Assembly: GCA_002840435.1 (NCBI GenBank)
Contig: PHAT01000008.1
Span: forward strand, 62,001 to 126,000
From: Deltaproteobacteria bacterium HGW-Deltaproteobacteria-6
GTDB taxonomy: Bacteria; Desulfobacterota; Syntrophia; Syntrophales; Smithellaceae
Length of the DNA stretch: 64,000 nucleotides
Direction: 5' to 3'
The notes beneath the pieces were generated by a model that saw only the letters and a program-made list of their open reading frames with translations, was not told where the DNA came from and did no database searches. The translations under genes were made by a program, and so were the position numbers. The first letter of the stretch is position 1, and each line of letters starts with the position of its first letter. Shown here one piece after another: positions 17,805 through 24,874 of this stretch.

Positions 17805-18086
17805 TTATTTCAGCCACAGCGCATGCTCTTCCTGCAGGCGGGCAAGCGTAAACTTTTTCAATCGGGCTTTCGCTTTATTGTTAAAACGGGAGGCCGCGTG
17901 ATTTTTTTTATACGTTGAAACCCCTTTGGTTTTTTCCCTGTCATCGGGCAGTAAACCGGCATTATCAATCACAGAGGCATATATTTTTGCCGATTGGTCC
18001 CAAATCGTATTGACTGCACCATATGTATTGTCCGGTAACACGTTGTCCAATCCGATCACTTCTCCGGCCATCAGTTGATGATTCAT
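17805..18086 (-). CDS. Small phasin-like protein (paralogue of the protein at 3102-3392)
   Basis: The product has 93 residues and a good GAAGGAG site. It is soluble, basic in its C-terminal half (FNNKAKARLKKFTLARLQEE) and has no membrane segment. The first 34 residues align without gaps with those of the 96-residue protein at 3102-3392 (M1, Q4, M6, A7, E9, L13, D19-T21, D30-A33 identical). The function is unknown; a granule-binding or nucleoid-associated role is possible from the helical, charged make-up, but this is inference. It is the first gene after a well-preserved copy of the shared promoter element, as is its paralogue. Confidence 0.75.
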   Translation of the reverse strand: MNHQLMAGEVIGLDNVLPDNTYGAVNTIWDQSAKIYASVIDNAGLLPDDREKTKGVSTYKKNHAASRFNNKAKARLKKFTLARLQEEHALWLK

Positions 18087-18198
18087 ATTTCATATCTCCT
18101 TCATAATTTAACTTTTGCCGCTTCCAATTTTTACACGTTGAAGCGGGACAACGATTGTCATGGTCGTCATCTTTTCTTTGATATTTTTCTCTTCCGGC

Positions 18199-18269
18199 AG
18201 ACTAATGTGAGCTGGGGACAAAAACAATACTGATTAAGTGTGAGGGAAACAGTAGGTAATGCCTACCAT
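18199..18269 (-). promoter_or_regulatory. Shared bipartite promoter element, copy 2 (phasin-like gene 2)
   Basis: Minus-strand reading: inverted repeat GTAGG-N5-CCTAC (18252-18266), 24 bp ending in CTTAATCAGTA, -35 TTGTTT (18222-18227), 17 bp, -10 TAGTCT (18199-18204). It lies in the 502-bp gap between the phasin-like gene and the cytochrome P460 gene. Confidence 0.75.
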
Positions 18270-18299
18270 ATAAGATAATACTAACAAATTCAGGGGGCT

Positions 18300-18575
18300 G
18301 CACTCAATGGTTAATATCTTCTTCATCGGGTACCCGGAACGTGCGTTTTCTGACAATTTATATCTGGATGGAATATTTTTTTGCCGGTTCCGCCGTTGAA
18401 AGAACAAGGACGATAATGCCCCCGCGATCATCAGAAAAAGACAAAGGCCACGGCACAAAACCCAAATATCTCCGCAAGCGGCGTGGATGGGAAAATCAGT
18501 GCATACCCGTAGCTGAACCATACCTCAAAGCCGTCATCCGCCTGTTTTTTTACAACAGGTAATCGCGCACCTCCT
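18300..18575 (-). pseudogene. Possible decayed small membrane-protein gene
   Basis: Between the P460 gene and the shared element, the minus strand shows protein-like sequence split over frames. One frame gives KQADDGFEVWFSYGYALIF and then FGFCAVAFVFF before a stop near 18440. A second frame continues from there with LMIAGALSSLFFQRRNRQKN and a basic tail. Joined by one frameshift they would make one membrane helix with a basic cytoplasmic end. No start codon with a proper ribosome-binding site is in frame, although AAGGAGG occurs at about 18575. This is tentative; it could be chance in a non-coding stretch. Confidence 0.25.
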
Positions 18576-18588
18576 TCACGGAGTAAGA

Positions 18589-19134
18589 TTACCGGCGGGG
18601 ATAACCGGTAAAGATAAAATCTTTCTGTTTCACAGCCGTATGGCATTGATGGCAGTCCTGAACGAAAGAGGCATCTTTGCCAAACGGTGCAAAGGTTGAG
18701 GTTTTGGCATCATACACAAACCGCGCATATCCCCAGCCATCGGAATCACGGAATCTTTGGGAATCCTTGATAATGAACTCAACTCTTTTGAGAACGTCAG
18801 GCTCCAGAGCAGCGGGAAAATCGGGATTTTTCCTGTCCGACCAGCCTATTTTTACGATGGTGGATCCGTCGGGAAAAAGTTTGCCGTTGCCGGGGATGCC
18901 TTCCTGATAAGCGTTGATCATGACCGGATTGCCGAGGATGATCCTGACTTCATGGTTGTCCGTCCTGTAGCTCGGCGCGATGACCTGCCAGGTTTCATAT
19001 CCCCTGATCTCGGAAAAAGATATTCCGTTTGGCGCTTTCAGTTCATATTTATTCTGTGCGACGACGGTGATGCCACCCGCCATCATGAGCATAGACGCGA
19101 CAAGAAACATGACAAAAATAATCATTTTTTTCAT
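18589..19134 (-). CDS. Exported cytochrome P460 family haem protein
   Basis: The 181-residue product starts with a signal peptide or anchor (KKMIIFVMFLVASMLMMAGG). It has the P460 pattern ISFSEIRGYETWQVIAPSY, NPVMINAYQEGIPGNGKLFP, KIGWSDRKNP, and the c-type haem site CHQCH near residue 160. True P460 proteins oxidise hydroxylamine or NO using a haem cross-linked to Lys; many family members are plain electron carriers. The GAGGAG site favours the ATG at 19134. It is the last gene of the formate dehydrogenase operon, 77 bp after the gamma-subunit gene, so it may carry electrons from the enzyme or protect it. This arrangement is unusual as far as I know. Confidence 0.88.
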   Translation of the reverse strand: MKKMIIFVMFLVASMLMMAGGITVVAQNKYELKAPNGISFSEIRGYETWQVIAPSYRTDNHEVRIILGNPVMINAYQEGIPGNGKLFPDGSTIVKIGWSDRKNPDFPAALEPDVLKRVEFIIKDSQRFRDSDGWGYARFVYDAKTSTFAPFGKDASFVQDCHQCHTAVKQKDFIFTGYPRR

Positions 19135-19211
19135 GACCGGCATCTCCTCGTTGTCGAATATTGTTTTGCAGGTTTTGTGTCGCCCGGGTGATCAAAGACG
19201 GCTTGCGGCCG

Positions 19212-20201
19212 TCAGGGTGTTTCCGAATCCGGTTTTCCGGCATTCTCCCGGGTCATTTCTTCGTACCAGAGATCATGGTTCTGCTGGGCCCATACGGCAT
19301 CCACTGAACCCGTCCACATGGCTTCAAAAGCCCCTTCCACGCCCAGCGTGCCCATATAGATGTGGCCGAAGGAAACCGTAACGAAGATGACGGCGACTGA
19401 GGCATGAATGATGTGAGCTACCTGCATGGTGAAACGGCTCTGATTCCAGATGGGGAAATCAAGCAGAACCCCGGTGATTCCCACGGCGCTGCCGAAAATG
19501 AAGATCAGCCAGAACCAGCCCTTCTCCCCGGCGTTGACTCTGCCGATATGGGGCGGGGTCCCGTGGCCGATCATCCCTCCCATGGTCTTAAACCACGCCA
19601 GATCGATCTTTTCGGGAATATTGAAGCGGACCCAGAGGATAAACTCCAGCAGGAATCCGATGAGCAAGAGCGGTCCGCCATAATTGTGCAGCACTTTTGC
19701 CGCCTCGAGATATCCGGACGTGAGCCAGTGGCCGAACACCGGTATCAGAAGGTACCGTCCCAGAAGAAGGCTCAAACCCGTAACCGCCATGACAATAAAC
19801 AGCGCCGCCGTATACCAGTGCACGATCCGTTCCCGAAGCGTGAAACGGACGATTTTCACGCCGGACCGGGGTCTGGTTAATTTTTCGGGTCCCACCGTCC
19901 GGTAAAACACGGCCATGCCCGCCAGCGCCAGCACGATGATCCAGGGAGAAAACCTGGCGACAAGCCCGTTGCGGATTTCACGCCAGTTCTCGCCACTGTT
20001 TTGAATCAGGACGGTGTGACCCTGTGCCGGCGTCGATGTATAAGCCGGCAGGCCATCCCGGACGGCTCTCCAGACATTGGCCCGCGGGTTGCTTGGATCC
20101 GAACCAACCACCTGATAGGACATCACTCCGCCGAGAAGCGACAGAAGCACTGCCATGATCACAAGGCGCCTGACGGGCAGATTGCTGCTTTTTGTTGTCA
20201 T
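19212..20201 (-). CDS. fdhC: Formate dehydrogenase gamma subunit, cytochrome b
   Basis: The 329-residue integral membrane protein has an extra N-terminal helix (VIMAVLLSLLGGVMSYQVVG) with a periplasmic loop, then a helix near 90-110 and the four-helix cytochrome b556 core. Candidate haem-ligand histidines lie in RERIVHWYTA, AKVLHNYGGP, VAHIIHASVAV and SFGHIYMGTLG. It anchors the periplasmic catalytic subunits and passes electrons to the quinone pool. The gene has a GAGGAGG site and follows the small lipoprotein gene by 15 bp. It belongs to the formate dehydrogenase operon 26349-18589. Confidence 0.93.
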   Translation of the reverse strand: MTTKSSNLPVRRLVIMAVLLSLLGGVMSYQVVGSDPSNPRANVWRAVRDGLPAYTSTPAQGHTVLIQNSGENWREIRNGLVARFSPWIIVLALAGMAVFYRTVGPEKLTRPRSGVKIVRFTLRERIVHWYTAALFIVMAVTGLSLLLGRYLLIPVFGHWLTSGYLEAAKVLHNYGGPLLLIGFLLEFILWVRFNIPEKIDLAWFKTMGGMIGHGTPPHIGRVNAGEKGWFWLIFIFGSAVGITGVLLDFPIWNQSRFTMQVAHIIHASVAVIFVTVSFGHIYMGTLGVEGAFEAMWTGSVDAVWAQQNHDLWYEEMTRENAGKPDSETP

Positions 20202-20216
20202 AAAGCCTCCTCTTTT

Positions 20217-20405
20217 TCAGCGATCGGTCTGCACAAGTTTCAAGCGATTGATCAATTCCTGCTGCTGGTTTTGCACCAGCACCGGATCCTGAACGCCCTT
20301 ATAAACACCTGGTTCATGCATGGTGACGCTGCGGGGTTCCGGAGAACATCCCGAAAATCCCATCAAAGCAATCAGCGCCAATATCATAGTGTATTTGAGC
20401 TTCAT
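20217..20405 (-). CDS. Small lipoprotein inside the formate dehydrogenase operon
   Basis: A 62-residue protein with a short signal peptide and lipobox GFSGC (Cys20), followed by SPEPRSVTMHEPGVYKGVQD and a Gln-rich helix. Its ATG overlaps the stop of the beta-subunit gene by 4 bp, so expression is coupled. I recognise similar small lipoproteins in formate dehydrogenase clusters of some proteobacteria but cannot assign a role. The residue after the lipid Cys is Ser, so outer-membrane sorting is possible. Confidence 0.82.
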   Translation of the reverse strand: MKLKYTMILALIALMGFSGCSPEPRSVTMHEPGVYKGVQDPVLVQNQQQELINRLKLVQTDR

Positions 20406-21010
20406 GGATTTTTCCCCCTGCCTGATTTAAAATTGTAAGCGGTTTCCCATCCCCATGCTTCGGGGCGGCTGCCGCGCCGGGTAATGCGTTCCAGATATAT
20501 CTCGGAAACGACATTGCCGTCCCCGGCCAGCAGGGCCTTGGTGGCGCACATCTCGGCGCACAGCGGCAGTTTGCCCTCGGCAATCCGGTTGCGGCCGTAT
20601 TTTTTATACTCTTCAACCGTATTGTCCTTCCCCGGCCCTCCCGCGCAGAAAGTGCATTTATCCATTTTGCCGCGGGCCGCGAAAGAATTCTCTTCCGGAA
20701 ACTGCGGCGCGCCGAACGGACAGGCATAGAAGCAATAGCCGCATCCGATGCACAGATCCTTGTCATGCAGCACAATGCCGTCCGGAGTTGTATAAAAACA
20801 ATCGACTGGACAGACCGCAGCGCAGGGCGCGTCCGTGCAGTGCATACAGGCCACGGAGATGGATTTTTCGCCGCGCTCCCCGTCCTTCAGGGTAACCACA
20901 TGACGCCGGTTGATACCCCACGGCACATCATGCTCATTGTTGCAGGCCGTAACGCAGCCATTGCATTCAATGCAGCGTTCGGTGTCACAGAGAAATTTCA
21001 TTCTAGCCAT
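20402..21010 (-). CDS. fdhB: Formate dehydrogenase beta subunit, four [4Fe-4S] ferredoxin
   Basis: This 202-residue protein has four cysteine clusters in the order of FDH/DMSO-reductase beta subunits: CIECNGCVTACNNEH, CMHCTDAPCAAVCP, CIGCGYCFYACPFG and CTFC with CAEMC further on. It carries electrons from the molybdenum subunit to cytochrome b. It has no C-terminal membrane helix, unlike E. coli FdnH. The AAAGGAG site supports the ATG at 21010; the upstream ATG at 21028 overlaps that site. It lies 78 bp after fdhA, and that gap holds strong inverted repeats (21031-21061). Confidence 0.95.
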   Translation of the reverse strand: MARMKFLCDTERCIECNGCVTACNNEHDVPWGINRRHVVTLKDGERGEKSISVACMHCTDAPCAAVCPVDCFYTTPDGIVLHDKDLCIGCGYCFYACPFGAPQFPEENSFAARGKMDKCTFCAGGPGKDNTVEEYKKYGRNRIAEGKLPLCAEMCATKALLAGDGNVVSEIYLERITRRGSRPEAWGWETAYNFKSGRGKNP

Positions 21011-21030
21011 GGTTCGTCTCCTTTTCATAA

Positions 21031-21061
21031 GCGGAAATTATTTTCCGCAGAAAATAATTTC
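21031..21061. repeat. Overlapping mutually exclusive hairpins between fdhA and fdhB
   Basis: Two inverted repeats share bases: GCGGAAA-TTAT-TTTCCGC at 21031-21048 (7-bp stem, 4-base loop) and GAAATTATTTT-CCGCAG-AAAATAATTTC at 21034-21061 (perfect 11-bp stem, 6-base loop). They cannot form together. They lie inside an operon, just upstream of the fdhB ribosome-binding site, so a role in mRNA processing, stability or translation of fdhB is more likely than termination. Confidence 0.6.
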
Positions 21062-21088
21062 GCCGGGCATTCATCTCGCTCCCCGGGC

Positions 21089-23977
21089 CTATGCCGGTGT
21101 AATGCGGCAAAGCGTTGCCTTGGTTTCCTGCATCTGTGTGACGGAATCGTATCCATAGGTGGTGGCGGTATTGCAGGATTCACCGCGGACATAGGGCGCC
21201 AGACCTTCCGGGTAGCGGTCATAAAGATCTTTCCCCTGAAACCAGCCACCGAAATGGAAGGGCGTCCAGACGGTTCCGGGGCCGACCCGCTTTGTAATCA
21301 TGGCCCGCACTTTGATCCGGCCGCCTTCGGCGCCTTCAAGCCAGATATACTGCCAATTCGTGATATGGGCATCGGCTGCGTCTTTCGGATTGATTTCCGC
21401 AAACATCTCCGGCTGAAGCTTGGCCAGCCAGGGCTCCGAACGCTGTTCCTCGCCGCCGCCTTCAAATTCCGTCAGCCGGCCGCTGGTGAAAATCAGTGGA
21501 TATTTGATGCTGTGGTTGACCGACTGAATCGATGCGTAGCGCGTGGGCAGCCGAAAGAACGCTTTGCGATCGGCATACGTCGGATATTTTTTGGCCAGGT
21601 CGAAGCGCGGGGTATACAGCGGCTCCCGGTGGACGGGAATAGGATCAGGATAGGTCCATACGTTGCAGCGGGCCCGACCGTTGCCGAAAGGCACGCAGCC
21701 GTGTTTAATCGCTACCCGCTGAATGCCGCCGGAGAGATCCGTCTTCCAGTTTTTGCCTTCCGCTTCCTTCTTTTCGGCTTCGGTCAGATCATTCCACCAG
21801 CCCAGTTTTTTGAGGATATCCGCGGTAAATTCCGGGTAGCCGTCTTTGATGTCCGATCCTTTTGCATACGCGCCGCTGGCGAGCAGGTTCTGGCCATTAT
21901 AGTCCGTTCCCCAGGCGGCCCGGAAAACAGAGCCGCCCTCGGCCACGGGCTTGCTCGGATCATACAGGATGGGTGTGCCCGGATGCTTCATTTCGGGTTT
22001 GCCCCAGCAGGGCCAGGGCAGTCCGTAATAGTCGCCCTTGCAGGGGCCCGCATCGGCTTTCAGAGTCAGGGTATTGAAAGTTCCCCGGTATTTGGCATGC
22101 ATCTTGAGGCGCTCCGGGCTCTGGCCCGTATAGCCGATCGTCCAGGCACCGCGGTTAATTTCCCTCAAAACATCTTCAATGACTGGTTCATCGTTTACGA
22201 CCTTGATGTTTTTAAACATCTGATCGGCAAAGCCCAGTTTCCTGGCCAGTTTGTAAAGAATAACATGGTCCGGCAGGGATTCGTAAAGCGGCTCAATGAT
22301 CCTGTCACGCCACTGCAGCGACCGGTTGGACGCCGTTGCAGAGCCTGCGCTCTCATACTGTGTGGAGGTCGGGAGCAGATAGGTGTCGTTTTTACGATCG
22401 CTCATAACCGACATATGCGTCGGGTACGGATCCGAGATCACGACCATATCCAGTTTCTCCAACGCCTTTTTCATTTCCACGCCGCGTGTCTGGCTGTTCG
22501 CGGCATGCCCCTGAAAGATAACGGCGCGAAGGTTGTCTTTTTGCGAGAGATTATCCTTGGCCTCCATCACCCCGTCGATCCACCGCGAAACCGGAATGCC
22601 GGGGATGTTCATGGTATAAGCCATTTTGCCGCCGCCGGCGTCATACTGTCTGGTCATGTCAAAACGGGATTTGATCCATTCGTAATCAACGCCCCAGACT
22701 CTGGCCCAATGCTGCCAGGAACCTTCGGCCAGGCCGTAATAGCAGGACAGCGTATGGCAGTTCGGCCCGACATCCGTTGCGCCCTGCACGTTGTCGTGGC
22801 CGCGGAAAATATTGGCGCCGCCGCCCGACATGCCGATGTTACCCAGGGCCAGCTGGAAGATGCTGAAGAGACGGACCGTATGGCTCCCCATATGGTGCTG
22901 GGTTATGCCCATGCACCAGACAATGGTGCCGGGCCGGTTCTGCGCCATCGTTTGGGCGATCTCGAATACCTGCTTTTCCGGTATCCCGGTGACATTCTCC
23001 ACTTCCTGGGGCGGCCATTTCTGCACTTCTTTGCGGATGTCATCCATGGCATAAACCCGCTGGGCGATAAACTCCTTGTCTTCCCAGCCGTTCTTGAACA
23101 CGTGCCACAGCAGGCCGTAGATGAAGGGAATGTCCGTGCCCGACCGGATGCGGGCGTAAATGTCGGCATGGGCGGCCGTGCGGGTAAAGCGCGGATCGAC
23201 CACAATCATCTTCGCCCCTGCTTCCTTGGCGCGCAGGACATGCTGCATAGCAACGGGGTGCGCTTCAGCGGCATTGCTCCCCAGAAACAGCATGGCCTTG
23301 CTGTTTCTCATATCGTTATAGGAATTGGTCATCGCGCCGTATCCCCAGGTATTGGCCACACCGTCCACAGTCGTGGAATGACAGATGCGCGCCTGGTTAT
23401 CGACGTTGTTGGTGCCCCAGAAAGCGGCGAATTTCCCCTGCAGGTAAGCGCCTTCATTGCTCGCTTTGGACGATCCGCAGAAGAATAAGGCATCCGGCCC
23501 CGATTCCCGCCTGATTTTCAAAAGTTTGTCGCCGATTTCATTGATCGCCTGCTCCCAGGACAGACGGGTCCAGACGCCATTGACCAGCTTCATGGGATAT
23601 TTGATGCGCTTGTGGCCGAAGCCGTGGCCTCTGGCGGCTGCACCCTTGGCGCAGTGTGCTCCGAGATTTAAAGGCGACTCGTAGTCCGGCTCCTGGCCGG
23701 TCCAGACGCCGTTTTGAACTTCGGCGATAATGCCGCAGCCGACGGAACAGTGGGTGCAGATGGTGCGCCGGTACTGGGTCTGCTCATCGGGCTTCGGGAA
23801 ATTTCTCTTTTCCTCGTCGGTTGCCTGCCTCATACAGGCCAGCGGCAGCAGGCTGATCAAGGCGCCGCTTCCCAGCGCCACCCCGCCCCGGATCAAAAAA
23901 GTCCTCCGGTTGATGCCATCGGGAGATGCAGGTTCGGAGGAAACCCGCTCGAACCGTTTTTTATTGGATGATTTCAT
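21089..23977 (-). CDS. fdhA: Formate dehydrogenase alpha subunit, molybdopterin, Tat-exported, Cys type
   Basis: From the ATG at 23977 (TGGAGGA site) the protein has 962 residues. The Tat signal is GINRRTFLIRGGVALG. The N-terminal [4Fe-4S] cluster is C74-x2-C77-x3-C81-x27-C109. The active-site segment GTNNVDNQARICHSTTVDGV has Cys199 where E. coli FdnG has selenocysteine, so no Sec codon is used. GSNAAEAHPVAMQHVLRAK and GHDNVQGATDVG fit the FDH molybdopterin domains; the C-terminal domain is complete. It oxidises formate in the periplasm. The operon also supplies chaperone, ferredoxin, beta and gamma subunits; moeA for cofactor synthesis is at 39661. Confidence 0.96.
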   Translation of the reverse strand: MKSSNKKRFERVSSEPASPDGINRRTFLIRGGVALGSGALISLLPLACMRQATDEEKRNFPKPDEQTQYRRTICTHCSVGCGIIAEVQNGVWTGQEPDYESPLNLGAHCAKGAAARGHGFGHKRIKYPMKLVNGVWTRLSWEQAINEIGDKLLKIRRESGPDALFFCGSSKASNEGAYLQGKFAAFWGTNNVDNQARICHSTTVDGVANTWGYGAMTNSYNDMRNSKAMLFLGSNAAEAHPVAMQHVLRAKEAGAKMIVVDPRFTRTAAHADIYARIRSGTDIPFIYGLLWHVFKNGWEDKEFIAQRVYAMDDIRKEVQKWPPQEVENVTGIPEKQVFEIAQTMAQNRPGTIVWCMGITQHHMGSHTVRLFSIFQLALGNIGMSGGGANIFRGHDNVQGATDVGPNCHTLSCYYGLAEGSWQHWARVWGVDYEWIKSRFDMTRQYDAGGGKMAYTMNIPGIPVSRWIDGVMEAKDNLSQKDNLRAVIFQGHAANSQTRGVEMKKALEKLDMVVISDPYPTHMSVMSDRKNDTYLLPTSTQYESAGSATASNRSLQWRDRIIEPLYESLPDHVILYKLARKLGFADQMFKNIKVVNDEPVIEDVLREINRGAWTIGYTGQSPERLKMHAKYRGTFNTLTLKADAGPCKGDYYGLPWPCWGKPEMKHPGTPILYDPSKPVAEGGSVFRAAWGTDYNGQNLLASGAYAKGSDIKDGYPEFTADILKKLGWWNDLTEAEKKEAEGKNWKTDLSGGIQRVAIKHGCVPFGNGRARCNVWTYPDPIPVHREPLYTPRFDLAKKYPTYADRKAFFRLPTRYASIQSVNHSIKYPLIFTSGRLTEFEGGGEEQRSEPWLAKLQPEMFAEINPKDAADAHITNWQYIWLEGAEGGRIKVRAMITKRVGPGTVWTPFHFGGWFQGKDLYDRYPEGLAPYVRGESCNTATTYGYDSVTQMQETKATLCRITPA

Positions 23978-24012
23978 GAGTGTCATTCCTCCAGTCTCTT
24001 ATCGATCGTTGT

Positions 24013-24210
24013 TTATTGACCCGCCGTTTCATAATATTTTTTGATATGAGCCGTCAGCCGGTAACCCTGATCCGCAGGCTTCGGCTCTTTGTCGGGAGTG
24101 GCAGGATCGGACACAATTTTTTTGCTAACCCCCGCGAAGAGGGCGGATCCGCCCAGCAACACCGCTCGCTTAAGGAATGTCCGCCGGCCGCTTGAGACTT
24201 TGATTTCCAT
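24013..24210 (-). CDS. Small Tat-signal protein of the formate dehydrogenase operon
   Basis: The 65-residue protein from the ATG at 24210 (AAGGAG site) contains SSGRRTFLKRAVLLGGSALF, a Tat signal, then a short polar tail (GYRLTAHIKKYYETAGQ). Proteins of this size and make-up precede the catalytic subunit gene in FDH3-type clusters and are called formate dehydrogenase region Tat-target proteins. Role unknown; it may assist export or assembly. The start falls 5 bp before the end of the chaperone gene's stop region, effectively coupled. Confidence 0.88.
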   Translation of the reverse strand: MEIKVSSGRRTFLKRAVLLGGSALFAGVSKKIVSDPATPDKEPKPADQGYRLTAHIKKYYETAGQ

Positions 24211-24214
24211 CGCA

Positions 24215-24874
24215 CTATTCTCCTTCCCCGGTAAAATTATGGTTTTTTGCCGCATCAGGCAGAAAGACGCTTTCGGTTTCCAGAAATGATCCGCCGAATC
24301 GGCCTGCGGACCGGTAAAAAGCGCCGTTTGCGGCTTCCTCGATATCGCTAAATAAATGCATCATCCACGGCGTGATATGCCGGTTAAAGAATGCCGTCTG
24401 TTCGACATAATCGATGCCGCTTTGTTTCCGGGTAATGATGGCCATGATTTCACAGAGCGCACCCGCATGATCTTCCGAGTCATGCCAGTCCGCCTGTCTT
24501 ACAATACCAATGTGCATCAGATCGGCGCGCAGAGCGGCCAGCGGCGCCGACTGAATCTTTTTTTCCGTATACCAGGACTCATAGGGGATGATCCGGCCGC
24601 AACCGAGACCGATGAAAAGCCGGTTGTATTCTTTTTGAACGGCGGCCGGCTGAAAGGCCTGACCTGCCAGCTTCAGCGCGGCAAACGCATTTTCCAGCTT
24701 CTCCGGAAGCCCTGCATCCCAGTATAAAGTCATCAGGATCTCCATCATCACTTCGGACGGAGGGCCTTGCAGAAGAGATGCCAGCAGGGCATAGCCGTCA
24801 GAGCGCAGGGCTGCATAGGAGTTGATCCAGGACCACGGATGGTTCTTTTTTATCGTACCGGAAATTGATTCCAT
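24215..24874 (-). CDS. TorD-family molybdoenzyme chaperone
   Basis: The 219-residue helical protein matches the TorD/DmsD fold: YALLASLLQGPPSEVMMEIL near the start, VQKEYNRLFIGLGCGRIIPYESWY in the middle (the E-Y/F-x-R-L-F-x-G-x-G-P-x-S/E region), then DHAGALCEIMAIIT and a C-terminal helix ITPWMMHLFSDIEEA. Such chaperones bind the Tat signal of a molybdoenzyme until the cofactor is in place; here the client should be FdhA. It overlaps the preceding ferredoxin gene by 25 bp. Confidence 0.92.
   Translation of the reverse strand: MESISGTIKKNHPWSWINSYAALRSDGYALLASLLQGPPSEVMMEILMTLYWDAGLPEKLENAFAALKLAGQAFQPAAVQKEYNRLFIGLGCGRIIPYESWYTEKKIQSAPLAALRADLMHIGIVRQADWHDSEDHAGALCEIMAIITRKQSGIDYVEQTAFFNRHITPWMMHLFSDIEEAANGAFYRSAGRFGGSFLETESVFLPDAAKNHNFTGEGE

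Noticed and set aside
20765-23488. A 907-codon open frame on the plus strand opposite fdhA and fdhB
   Set aside because: It is the antisense shadow of the two formate dehydrogenase genes, whose motifs and ribosome-binding sites are unmistakable. Its translation is full of His, Arg and Gly without domain structure.
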